NCBI GenBank assembly: GCA_049602715.1
Contig: JBMYRX010000009.1
Location: 1-40,463, forward strand
Source of the DNA: GCA-2697345 sp049602715
Lineage (GTDB): Bacteria; Pseudomonadota; Alphaproteobacteria; Rhodobacterales; Rhodobacteraceae
Reading direction: 5' to 3'
DNA length: 40,463 bases
The notes beneath the pieces are model-generated. The model made no database searches, was not told where the DNA came from, and was given only the letters and a program-made list of their open reading frames with translations. Numbering within the stretch: the stretch's first letter is position 1; each line of letters begins with the position of its first letter. A program made the translations under genes and the position numbers. Shown here piece by piece: positions 24,425 to 32,450 of the stretch.

Positions 24425-25543
24425 ATGACAACTAAAAATAATCTGAAAGTACTGCAGTTTCCCAATCGAACGAGCGGGCAAAAGAAGGAGGTAAAGGTTC
24501 CTGAGTCAGCTGAACTTTACGCCGCTTTAGACCTCGGTACAAATTCTTGTAGGATGTTAATAGCTCAGCCTAACGGAAGTCAGTTTCATGTTGTGGATAG
24601 TTTTTCTAAATCTGTTCAGTTGGGAGTCGGATTAGAGCGGTCAGGTAGATTATCGAAAGTTGCGATGGCCAGAACTATTGGAGCATTAATGATATGTCAA
24701 AAAAAATTACGGCATCATTGTGTTAATCGGATGCGATTGATTGCGACTGAAGCCTGTAGACGAGCAAGTAACGCTAGAGATTTTATCGAATTAATCGAAA
24801 GAGAAACTGGATTAAGTTTAGAAATTATTGCTCCTGAGGAAGAGGCGCGTTTAGCAGTCATTTCTTGTGCACCACTAGTAAGTATCAGTACTGAACAGCT
24901 ATTAGTTGTAGATATAGGTGGAGGATCGACTGAGCTAATATGGATTGATTTGTCCAGGGTTCCAAAGCTAGATAGGCGAAAATCGATAATGAGATTGCAT
25001 TCTGGGTTTAAAGTACTTGATTCTGGTTTAGAGCAAGCGGAGGTAGTCGATTGGATTTCTGTGCCTTTGGGGGTAGCTACACTGAAAGAACAATTCACCG
25101 ATGTTACTGATGATGCTGCAAAATTTGCAATGATGAGCTGGTTCTTCGAAGAAAGTTTAGCAGAATTTGCCCCCTATAGAGAAGGTAGGTTAGTTGAAAA
25201 AGGTTTTCAAATTGTGGGTACTTCCGGAACTATTACAACAGTTGCAGCGTCCCATCTAGGGCTTGAGCGGTATGATCGTAGTAAGATCGATGGCCTACGC
25301 ATGACGTCAACTCAAGTAGATAGCGTTATTCAAGGCTACTTAGCTTTAGGCCCTCACGGTAGGCGCTTAGATAAAAGAATAGGCAAGGAGAGGCACGTTC
25401 TTATAATGTCTGGTGCTGCGATACTACAGGCATTAATGAGAGTTTGGCCTACCGATAGAATGAGCGTGGCAGATCGGGGGCTTAGAGAAGGTTTGTTGTA
25501 TGCGCAAATGACTCGTGATGGGGTGCTTGAGGAAGGCGCTTGA
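24425..25543 (+). CDS. ppx: Ppx/GppA exopolyphosphatase family protein
   Basis: A 372-residue ASKHA-superfamily phosphatase that removes terminal phosphate from polyphosphate or pppGpp. Motifs are AALDLGTNSCRMLIAQP (phosphate 1 region, near residue 33), LLVVDIGGGSTELIW (phosphate 2), and GTSGTITTVAA. It is shorter than E. coli Ppx (513) because it lacks the C-terminal HD-like domains, as is usual in alphaproteobacteria. It is divergent from the corrinoid operon across a 209-bp gap and precedes rlmE, a conserved alphaproteobacterial pair. Ppx and GppA activity cannot be separated by sequence alone. Confidence 0.9.
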   Translation: MTTKNNLKVLQFPNRTSGQKKEVKVPESAELYAALDLGTNSCRMLIAQPNGSQFHVVDSFSKSVQLGVGLERSGRLSKVAMARTIGALMICQKKLRHHCVNRMRLIATEACRRASNARDFIELIERETGLSLEIIAPEEEARLAVISCAPLVSISTEQLLVVDIGGGSTELIWIDLSRVPKLDRRKSIMRLHSGFKVLDSGLEQAEVVDWISVPLGVATLKEQFTDVTDDAAKFAMMSWFFEESLAEFAPYREGRLVEKGFQIVGTSGTITTVAASHLGLERYDRSKIDGLRMTSTQVDSVIQGYLALGPHGRRLDKRIGKERHVLIMSGAAILQALMRVWPTDRMSVADRGLREGLLYAQMTRDGVLEEGA

Positions 25544-25655
25544 GCGGTTTAAAAAACTATTTTGAGATGTTTGTTTTTTGTTTAACTTCTTGTTATAAAA
25601 TTAGGGGAATAAGATATTATTTTAACTTTTTTATGATTAGAAAGGTTTGCTTTTG

Positions 25656-26363
25656 ATGGCAAATCCAGATTCCAAACGTGGTTCGCGAGACTTGCGAGTT
25701 AAAGTAAAGACAGCGCGAGGTCGCAAACTTTCTTCAACACGTTGGTTAGAGAGACAACTAAACGATCCTTATGTCAAACAGGCAAAATTAGATGGTATGA
25801 GGGGACGCGCCGCTTATAAGTTATCTGAAATTGATGATAAATACAAATTCCTTTCTCCAGGCGTTCGAGTTGTTGATTTAGGTTGTGCACCGGGAGGATG
25901 GTCTCAAGTTGCATCGAAAAGAGTTAATTCTTCGGGAGTAAGAAGGAACAAAAGTGTTGGTTCTGTTCTTGCAATTGATAAAAATGAAATCGAACCCCTT
26001 CCAGGAGTAACATTTCATGTTTTAGATTTTTTAGATGAAAACGCTGATAAAAAAGTTAAGACCTGGTTGAACGGCAACGCAAATGTAGTTTTAAGTGACA
26101 TGGCGGCTTCCTCTTCAGGGCACAAGAAAACAGATCATTTAAAAATTATAGCCTTATGTGAAGCCGCAGCTTACTTTGCGTTTGACGTATTAGAGGTCGG
26201 CGGTGTTTTTGTAGCCAAGGTGCTCGCTGGTGGGGCCGAAGGAAATTTGCAGAAAGTTTTAAAGGAAAAGTTTTTAAAAGTAGTAAATTTCAAGCCAAAA
26301 GCAAGTAGAGCTGATAGTTCTGAAAAATTCGTTGTTTGTCAGGGATTTAGAGGAATTAATTAA
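25656..26363 (+). CDS. rlmE: 23S rRNA (uridine-2552-2'-O)-methyltransferase
   Basis: A 235-residue FtsJ/RlmE SAM-dependent methyltransferase that modifies U2552 of 23S rRNA late in 50S assembly. RGRAAYKLSEID carries the first catalytic Lys, VVDLGCAPGGWSQVA the SAM motif, VVLSDMAASSSGHKKTDH the catalytic Asp, and GVFVAKVLAGG the second Lys. The basic N-terminus (about 40 residues) is an RNA-binding extension. I start at the ATG at 25656 because AGAAAGG (25639-25645) is 10 nt upstream; a TTG at 25647 is too close to it. Its TAA overlaps the stop of the convergent YaiI-family gene. Confidence 0.95.
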   Translation: MANPDSKRGSRDLRVKVKTARGRKLSSTRWLERQLNDPYVKQAKLDGMRGRAAYKLSEIDDKYKFLSPGVRVVDLGCAPGGWSQVASKRVNSSGVRRNKSVGSVLAIDKNEIEPLPGVTFHVLDFLDENADKKVKTWLNGNANVVLSDMAASSSGHKKTDHLKIIALCEAAAYFAFDVLEVGGVFVAKVLAGGAEGNLQKVLKEKFLKVVNFKPKASRADSSEKFVVCQGFRGIN

Positions 26364-26821
26364 AGCAATTCTTTGTTTAATTTTGTTAACGCTTTGTTTA
26401 CTAAATTTATGAATTTTTCTTTCTCCTTTTTTCCATGCGTTTGTTGATCTTTTGAAAGAGTTTCAATACCTCCCCTGAGATCCGCTTTTATTGCCCGGTC
26501 CGAAATAGATGTCCCGATATTTTGTTTCGAAAACTGTCTTCCATAAGGTGATATTACTGCTGAAGTTCTAAGATTAAGGCATCTCTCAGCCAATAAAATA
26601 TCAGATGTAATAACAATTGAAGATATGTCAGTGTTTTCAGTTATCCAATCATCCGCCGCGTCAAAGTCATTACAGACAAGCTTAAATTTTAAAAAAGGCG
26701 ATTCGGGTATTCTAAAATAGGTATTTGCTACAAATATAGCCTCGATTTTAAATTTATAACAAATATTGAAAATCTGTTCTTTAACAGGGCATGCATCAGC
26801 GTCAACAAGTAGTCTGGGCAT
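26360..26821 (-). CDS. YaiI/YqxD (UPF0178) family protein
   Basis: A 153-residue protein of the UPF0178 family, which has a PIN/NYN-like nuclease fold of uncharacterised role. The N-terminal LLVDADACPVKEQIF, central NDFDAADDWI and VITSDILLAERC, and SPYGRQFSKQNIG are family blocks with the conserved acidic residues. Convergent with rlmE: the tetranucleotide TTAA at 26360-26363 provides the stop codon of both genes. Confidence 0.88.
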   Translation of the reverse strand: MPRLLVDADACPVKEQIFNICYKFKIEAIFVANTYFRIPESPFLKFKLVCNDFDAADDWITENTDISSIVITSDILLAERCLNLRTSAVISPYGRQFSKQNIGTSISDRAIKADLRGGIETLSKDQQTHGKKEKEKFINLVNKALTKLNKELL

Positions 26822-26974
26822 AATAGAATCCTGATATTTATTAATCTAAGTAAAATAAGGTTCTGGTTCTTATAATATTTTGAAATTAAATAATATATTA
26901 AAATAGTGCTTTCCTCGACACTAATTTCGTGAAATAGGAAACTGTCAAACGTAACTCAAATTTGGAGATGTTTG

Positions 26975-28429
26975 ATGGAGATTCGTGAAGCTTTAACTTT
27001 TGATGACGTACTATTGGTTCCGGCTGCATCGTCAGTTTTACCTAGTAATGCAGATACGCGGACAAAAATTACGCAAAGTGTAGATTTAAATATCCCTCTG
27101 ATGAGTTCCGCGATGGATACCGTAACAGAGGAAAAAATGGCGATTGCGATGGCGCAATCAGGAGGACTAGGGGTAATTCACCGTAACTTAGATATTGAGT
27201 CGCAAGCTACTCAAGTCAGACGAGTTAAGCGTTTTGAAAGTGGTACCGTATATAACCCATACACTTTGAGTCCTAATCAAACATTAAAAGACGCAAAAGA
27301 CCTTCAAAAAAAGTATAACATCTCTGGATTTCCAGTAATTGACTCAAAAAGAAAGGTCTTGGGAATCGTAACAAACAGGGATATGCGTTTTGCAATTGAT
27401 TTGGATACCCCTGTAAGTAAAATGATGAGTAATAAAAACTTAGCAATTTTAAATGAACCAGCTGATTTGACTAAAGCTAAAAGAATGATGCAGGAACGAA
27501 GAATTGAGAAGCTTTTAATTGTAAATAATTTTGGAATTCTTACGGGCTTATTGACTTTACGCGATTTAGAACAAGCTGTTTTAAATCCAACGGCATGTAA
27601 AGATGAGATCGGGCGGCTGCGGTGCGCGGCAGCTACCACTGTTGGCGATTCAGGGTTTGAACGCTCGGAGGCTTTGATTGACGCAGGTGTTGACGTGCTG
27701 GTGATAGACACGGCGCATGGGCATTCTTTGGAAGTTTCGAATGCTGTAACCAAAATAAAGCAGAATTATCCAAAGACTCAGGTAATTGCCGGTAATGTCG
27801 CTACGTCGCATGCAACGCGAGACCTAATAGCTTCGGGAGCTGATGGTATAAAGGTTGGTATTGGTCCAGGATCAATTTGTACTACAAGAATAGTCGCTGG
27901 TGTGGGCGTGCCACAGTTAACGGCTATCATTGATTGTGTTGCTGAGGCAAAAAAAGAAAAGATTCCAATTATTGCTGATGGCGGTATCAAGTACTCGGGT
28001 GATTTTGCAAAGGCAATTGGAGCTGGAGCTTCCTGCGTTATGGTTGGATCGCTAATAGCAGGCACCGATGAGTGCCCTGGTGAAATAGTTTTATATCAGG
28101 GGCGTAGTTTTAAAAGCTATAGGGGAATGGGTTCGATTCCAGCCATGGCAAGAGGATCTGCTGATAGATATTTTCAAAAAGACGCAGAGATGGAAAAACT
28201 AGTTCCAGAGGGAGTCGAAGGCCAAGTATTGTATAAGGGCTCTGCCAGTTCAGTCATTCATCAACTTGTGGGTGGTCTTTGTGCCTCTATGGGGTACTTG
28301 GGGGTGTCTAATATATCAGAAATGAATACTAGGGCGAAATTTGTACGTATTACTGGTGCAGGGTTGCGGGAAAGCCACGTCCATGATGTGCAAATAACAA
28401 GAGAGAGTCCAAATTATCGAGTGCTTTAA
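26975..28429 (+). CDS. guaB: Inosine-5'-monophosphate dehydrogenase
   Basis: A 484-residue IMPDH that oxidises IMP to XMP with NAD+, the committed step of GMP synthesis. EALTFDDVLLVPA opens the barrel. Two CBS domains (about 90-205) follow, with GFPVIDSKRKVLGIVT and IEKLLIVNNFGILTGLLT. The active-site loop is GPGSICTTRI with Cys302, and YRGMGS is the flap/phosphate-binding site. GGAG at 26964-26967 is 7 nt before ATG 26975, which I prefer to the adjoining TTG at 26972. The rsmB gene begins at the very next base after the stop. Confidence 0.97.
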   Translation: MEIREALTFDDVLLVPAASSVLPSNADTRTKITQSVDLNIPLMSSAMDTVTEEKMAIAMAQSGGLGVIHRNLDIESQATQVRRVKRFESGTVYNPYTLSPNQTLKDAKDLQKKYNISGFPVIDSKRKVLGIVTNRDMRFAIDLDTPVSKMMSNKNLAILNEPADLTKAKRMMQERRIEKLLIVNNFGILTGLLTLRDLEQAVLNPTACKDEIGRLRCAAATTVGDSGFERSEALIDAGVDVLVIDTAHGHSLEVSNAVTKIKQNYPKTQVIAGNVATSHATRDLIASGADGIKVGIGPGSICTTRIVAGVGVPQLTAIIDCVAEAKKEKIPIIADGGIKYSGDFAKAIGAGASCVMVGSLIAGTDECPGEIVLYQGRSFKSYRGMGSIPAMARGSADRYFQKDAEMEKLVPEGVEGQVLYKGSASSVIHQLVGGLCASMGYLGVSNISEMNTRAKFVRITGAGLRESHVHDVQITRESPNYRVL

Positions 28430-29611
28430 GTGAAAAATAGTTCGCGAATTGCTGCTTCAATCAGTATCATTGATAGTTTTCTTTCCGGTGAGCCGATAGA
28501 AAAAGTTCTTTCCAATTGGGCTCGCAAGTCCAGGTACGCGGGATCCTCGGATAGGGCAGCTATCAGAGATATTATCTTTTGTTGTTTAAGGTCTTTAAAT
28601 TCGTTTTCAAAAATTGGAAATTCGCTTACCGGACGAGGTGTGGTTATAGGGTACTTATTAGCCCAAAATGAAGATCCTATGAAATACTTTACGGGTACAA
28701 CTTATGCTCCCACTAAATTGAGTAGTGTTGAAATTGAAAATATTTTAGAGGTAGATGTGAAATCAGTGACTGAATCTGTTTTGGATTTTCCAGAGTGGTT
28801 GTGTTCTGAGTTAGCTGAGTCTTTGGACTTCGAGTTTATACATATAAATAAATTTTTACGAAATAGAGCGCCTATGTTCCTAAGGGTAAATGGTAGGAGG
28901 TCTTCTATTGAAAAAGTTAAATCCCTTTTACTAGACGAGAATATTGAAACTGAGAGAGTACAAGGTTCTTCAAAGGCATTAATTGTTTGCTCAAATAATC
29001 GAAAAGTGAAAATGTCTAAATCATTTAAAAAAGGCTTGTTCGAGTTTCAGGATCTAAACTCTCAAATCGCCTGTGAGATGCTGCAATTGAAAAGCGGATC
29101 GAAAGTTTTAGATTTTTGTGCAGGTGGTGGTGGAAAGTCGCTAGCCATGAAAGACAAAGTTGACGTAGATATAACTGCTTACGACATTAATAAAAGTAGA
29201 ATGAAAGATATACCTGCTCGCTCTGAAAGAGCCGATGCAAAAATAAGAGTGTTATCAACTCTTGATGAAATAACCGGATTAAAGTTTGACGCTGTAATAT
29301 GTGATGTTCCTTGCTCAGGTTCTGGTTCATGGCGCCGAAACCCAGATGGAAAATGGTCTCTAACAAAAGAGAAATATGAGTTATTAAAAGAAGAGCAACG
29401 TTCCATCTTAAAATCAGCAAGCCAATTTGTGAGAGAAGGTGGCCTTCTTGTGTATATGACTTGTTCAATTTTAAAGCCAGAAAACGAAGAACAAGTAAAA
29501 AAGTTTTTATTTGAAAATAAAACTTGGGAAAACATTTTAATTAAGAATCTACCTATATCCAATAATGGAGATGGTTTTTTTCTTTCGATAAATAAAAAAT
29601 GTAAGGTTTAA
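28430..29611 (+). CDS. rsmB: RsmB-type RNA (cytosine-5)-methyltransferase
   Basis: A 393-residue NOL1/NOP2/Sun family enzyme that makes m5C in 16S rRNA (m5C967 in E. coli). The GTG start directly abuts the guaB stop. An N-terminal helical part (1 to about 190) precedes the SAM domain: VLDFCAGGGGKSLAMKD (motif I), VICDVPCSGSGSWRRNPD with release Cys295 (motif IV), and VYMTCSILKPENEEQV with nucleophile Cys345 (motif VI). Both cysteines needed for catalysis are present. The short alphaproteobacterial form fits better than full-length E. coli RsmB (429). Confidence 0.9.
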   Translation: MKNSSRIAASISIIDSFLSGEPIEKVLSNWARKSRYAGSSDRAAIRDIIFCCLRSLNSFSKIGNSLTGRGVVIGYLLAQNEDPMKYFTGTTYAPTKLSSVEIENILEVDVKSVTESVLDFPEWLCSELAESLDFEFIHINKFLRNRAPMFLRVNGRRSSIEKVKSLLLDENIETERVQGSSKALIVCSNNRKVKMSKSFKKGLFEFQDLNSQIACEMLQLKSGSKVLDFCAGGGGKSLAMKDKVDVDITAYDINKSRMKDIPARSERADAKIRVLSTLDEITGLKFDAVICDVPCSGSGSWRRNPDGKWSLTKEKYELLKEEQRSILKSASQFVREGGLLVYMTCSILKPENEEQVKKFLFENKTWENILIKNLPISNNGDGFFLSINKKCKV

Positions 29612-29639
29612 TAAAAAAATCGTGGAATCAATTATTTAC

Positions 29640-29668
29640 TTGATTTATTATAGTTTGAACGGTATAGA
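29640..29668 (+). promoter_or_regulatory. recA promoter
   Basis: TTGATT (29640-29645) and TATAGA (29663-29668) are separated by exactly 17 bp and lie about 65 bp upstream of recA. The -10 box overlaps the LexA operator described next. Confidence 0.6.
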
Positions 29669-29681
29669 ACAAAACAAGAAC
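29667..29681 (+). promoter_or_regulatory. LexA (SOS) operator of recA
   Basis: GAAC-AAAACAA-GAAC is a direct repeat with 7-bp spacing, the alphaproteobacterial SOS box (the complement of GTTC-N7-GTTC). It overlaps the -10 element and the predicted transcription start of recA, the position expected for repression. A third GAAC at 29657-29660 lies just upstream at 6-bp spacing. Confidence 0.8.
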
Positions 29682-29730
29682 AATATGGGCATTGCCGTTT
29701 TATCTACGGTGTGAAATAAGGAGTTAAATA

Positions 29731-30834
29731 ATGGCTACAGCAGAGATAATATCTATGAAAAAAAATTCAGATGATGAGAAAACTAAAGCACTGGAATCAG
29801 CCTTGTCTCAGATTGAGAGACAGTTTGGGAAAGGCTCAATTATGAAATTGGGTGGTGAAAACACCTTTCCTGAGATCGAGGCTACTTCAACCGGTTCACT
29901 CGGATTAGACATTGCACTCGGAATAGGTGGTCTTCCGAAGGGTAGAATTATAGAGATTTATGGACCTGAAAGTTCAGGGAAAACTACTTTAACTCTTCAT
30001 GCTGTTGCTGAAGAGCAAAAAAAGGGTGGGGTTTGTGCGTTCGTTGATGCAGAACATGCTTTGGACCCAAGCTATGCAAAGAAATTAGGTGTGGATTTAG
30101 AGGAACTTCTTATTAGTCAACCTGATAACGGAGAGCAGGCTCTTGAAATTACGGATACGTTAGTACGGTCTGGCGCAGTTAGTGTTGTAGTTGTTGACTC
30201 TGTTGCGGCATTAACCCCTAAATCTGAATTAGAAGGTGATATGGGCGATAGTCAGATGGGGCTACACGCGAGACTAATGAGTCAAGCGATGAGGAAATTG
30301 ACTGGTTCAATTTCTAAAAGCAATTGTATGGTAATATTTATTAATCAAATTAGGATGAAAATTGGTGTAATGTTTGGGTCTCCCGAAACAACTACTGGTG
30401 GTAATGCATTAAAGTTTTACTCTTCTGTCAGGTTGGATATTAGACGAATAGGCGCAATTAAAGATAGAGACGAAATTGTTGGTAATTCAACTCGAGTTAA
30501 GGTTGTTAAAAATAAAGTTGCTCCGCCGTTTAAACAAGTTGAATTTGATATTATGTATGGTGAAGGAATTTCTAAGGTTGGAGAAATTGTTGACCTTGGG
30601 GTAAAAGCCGGAGTTGTTGAGAAGTCTGGTGCTTGGTATAGCTATGGTGACGAAAGAATTGGCCAGGGCAGGGAGAATGCAAAACTATTTTTAAAAGAAA
30701 ATCTTTCTATATCTAATGAAATAGAAGAGAAAATAAAAATGGCTAATGGCTTAGACTTAGATTTACTTGAGGAAACACCTGTTACAGCACATGGCGGTAC
30801 TGATGCTTCTGATGATAGTGTATTAGAGAGTTAA
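29731..30834 (+). CDS. recA: RecA recombinase
   Basis: A 367-residue RecA that forms filaments on single-stranded DNA for homologous recombination and LexA co-cleavage. Walker A GPESSGKT is at 78-85 and VVVVDSVAALTP forms Walker B. The DNA-binding loops are MSQAMRKLTGSISKSN and FGSPETTTGGNALKF. The C-terminal tail is acidic (ASDDSVLES), as usual. GGAG sits shortly before the ATG. The upstream LexA box indicates SOS control. A photolyase gene lies 44 bp downstream, perhaps in the same transcript. Confidence 0.98.
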   Translation: MATAEIISMKKNSDDEKTKALESALSQIERQFGKGSIMKLGGENTFPEIEATSTGSLGLDIALGIGGLPKGRIIEIYGPESSGKTTLTLHAVAEEQKKGGVCAFVDAEHALDPSYAKKLGVDLEELLISQPDNGEQALEITDTLVRSGAVSVVVVDSVAALTPKSELEGDMGDSQMGLHARLMSQAMRKLTGSISKSNCMVIFINQIRMKIGVMFGSPETTTGGNALKFYSSVRLDIRRIGAIKDRDEIVGNSTRVKVVKNKVAPPFKQVEFDIMYGEGISKVGEIVDLGVKAGVVEKSGAWYSYGDERIGQGRENAKLFLKENLSISNEIEEKIKMANGLDLDLLEETPVTAHGGTDASDDSVLES

Positions 30835-30878
30835 TTGTTTCATTTTTTAAAATACTCTTTTTTGTTTAGGTAGTTTAA

Positions 30879-32303
30879 TTGGTCAAAAGAGAATTAAGTA
30901 TTCATTGGTTTAGGCAGGATTTAAGAATCTCTGATAATCCTGCGCTAACGAGTGCGGCGCAACTTGGAGAAGTGTTGCCAGTATATATTTTTGATACTGT
31001 TAATCTTGGCGAATTTCCTATGGGTGCGGTTCAAAAAATCTGGTTACATTATTCACTTAAGGCCCTAAATAAAGCCTTGGGTGGTAAGCTGTTAGTTTAC
31101 TCCGGCGATCCCTTAAAAATTTTATCAGAGCTGATAACTGAATATGAAATTGATAAAGTGTTTTGGAACCGTTGCTATGAGCCTTGGCAAATTGCTAGGG
31201 ATAAGAAAATTAAGGCTGAACTTAATAAAAAAGATAAAGAAGTACTTTCATTTAATGGCTCACTTTTATGGGAACCTTGGGAAATTTTAAAAAAGGATGG
31301 ATCTCCTTATAAGGTTTTTACACCATTTTTTAGACGCGGTTGTCTGTCCGCCAAAGAACCTCGGTTACCTATTAGCACACCAGTTAATCTTTCGTTTAAC
31401 GATTCCATTATAACAGGCCTCAAAATTGACGAACTTAATTTGGTGCCTGACGAACCATGGGTTAAAAAAATTATACAGAAATGGCAAATTGGGGAAGATT
31501 TCGCCCAAGAAAAAGTAACCGAGTTTGTCAAAAATGGACTTAAAGACTATAAAGATGGTAGAAACTTCCCAAGTAAAACGAATGTTTCCCGTCTTTCACC
31601 ACATCTTCATTGGGGTGAGGTGTCACCGAATCAAGTATGGTATAAGGCTATAGAATCAGATCCTCAGCTATCAAGAAATACTGACCATTTCCTATCTGAA
31701 TTAGGGTGGCGTGAATTTTCGAATTCTCTATTATATTTTTTCCCAAACATGCCTAAAAAAAATTTACAACCTCGCTTTGATAACTTTGATTGGATTGAAG
31801 ACTCTAAGTTGCTAAAAGCCTGGCAGTTTGGGGCAACAGGTTTTCCTATTGTTGATGCGGGTATGAGAGAGTTATGGGATACTGGGTACATGCATAATCG
31901 TGTCAGGATGATTGTGGGGTCCTTTTTAGTAAAGAATTTACGCATACATTGGCATAATGGCGCGGCTTGGTTCTGGGACTGCCTAGTTGACGCAGATTTA
32001 GCTAATAATAGTGCTGGATGGCAATGGATTGCAGGTTGTGGTGCAGATGCGGCTCCTTATTTTAGAGTATTTAATCCCATATTACAGGGCGAAAAGTTCG
32101 ACAAAGAGGGTCATTATACAAAAACATACGTGCCAGAATTAACAAACCTTCCAAATAAATATTTGCATGCCCCTTGGATGGCTCCAGAGCTGATTTTAGA
32201 ACAAGCTGATATAAAACTTGGTAAAACATATCCTAAGCCGATAATTGACCTGAAACTGTCCAGAGATCGTGCACTTGCTGCATTCGCTAATTTAAAAAAT
32301 TAA
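30879..32303 (+). CDS. phrB: Deoxyribodipyrimidine photolyase (class I cryptochrome/photolyase family)
   Basis: A 474-residue light-dependent repair enzyme that splits cyclobutane pyrimidine dimers using FADH-. The TTG start is followed by the antenna-domain opening SIHWFRQDLRISDNPAL. The C-terminal FAD domain has LGWREFSNSLLY, FPIVDAGMREL, NRVRMIVGSFLVKNL and WIAGCGADAAPYFRVFNP, with conserved Trp residues of the electron-transfer chain. Length matches class I photolyases. It is inserted between recA and alaS, which are near-neighbours in many alphaproteobacteria; it may therefore share recA's SOS-controlled transcript. No LexA box of its own was seen. Confidence 0.95.
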   Translation: MVKRELSIHWFRQDLRISDNPALTSAAQLGEVLPVYIFDTVNLGEFPMGAVQKIWLHYSLKALNKALGGKLLVYSGDPLKILSELITEYEIDKVFWNRCYEPWQIARDKKIKAELNKKDKEVLSFNGSLLWEPWEILKKDGSPYKVFTPFFRRGCLSAKEPRLPISTPVNLSFNDSIITGLKIDELNLVPDEPWVKKIIQKWQIGEDFAQEKVTEFVKNGLKDYKDGRNFPSKTNVSRLSPHLHWGEVSPNQVWYKAIESDPQLSRNTDHFLSELGWREFSNSLLYFFPNMPKKNLQPRFDNFDWIEDSKLLKAWQFGATGFPIVDAGMRELWDTGYMHNRVRMIVGSFLVKNLRIHWHNGAAWFWDCLVDADLANNSAGWQWIAGCGADAAPYFRVFNPILQGEKFDKEGHYTKTYVPELTNLPNKYLHAPWMAPELILEQADIKLGKTYPKPIIDLKLSRDRALAAFANLKN

Positions 32304-32450
32304 ATAATAAATGGAACAGCATTTTATAAAATTTATTTTGGTTTATAAAACCACAAGATATATTTTTTTATCTTTATAATATTTGTCTTATAGACAGTAT
32401 GATGTACCCTAGGTAAAGAAAGGTAACTTTGAGAGTGTGTGAGTATTTCA

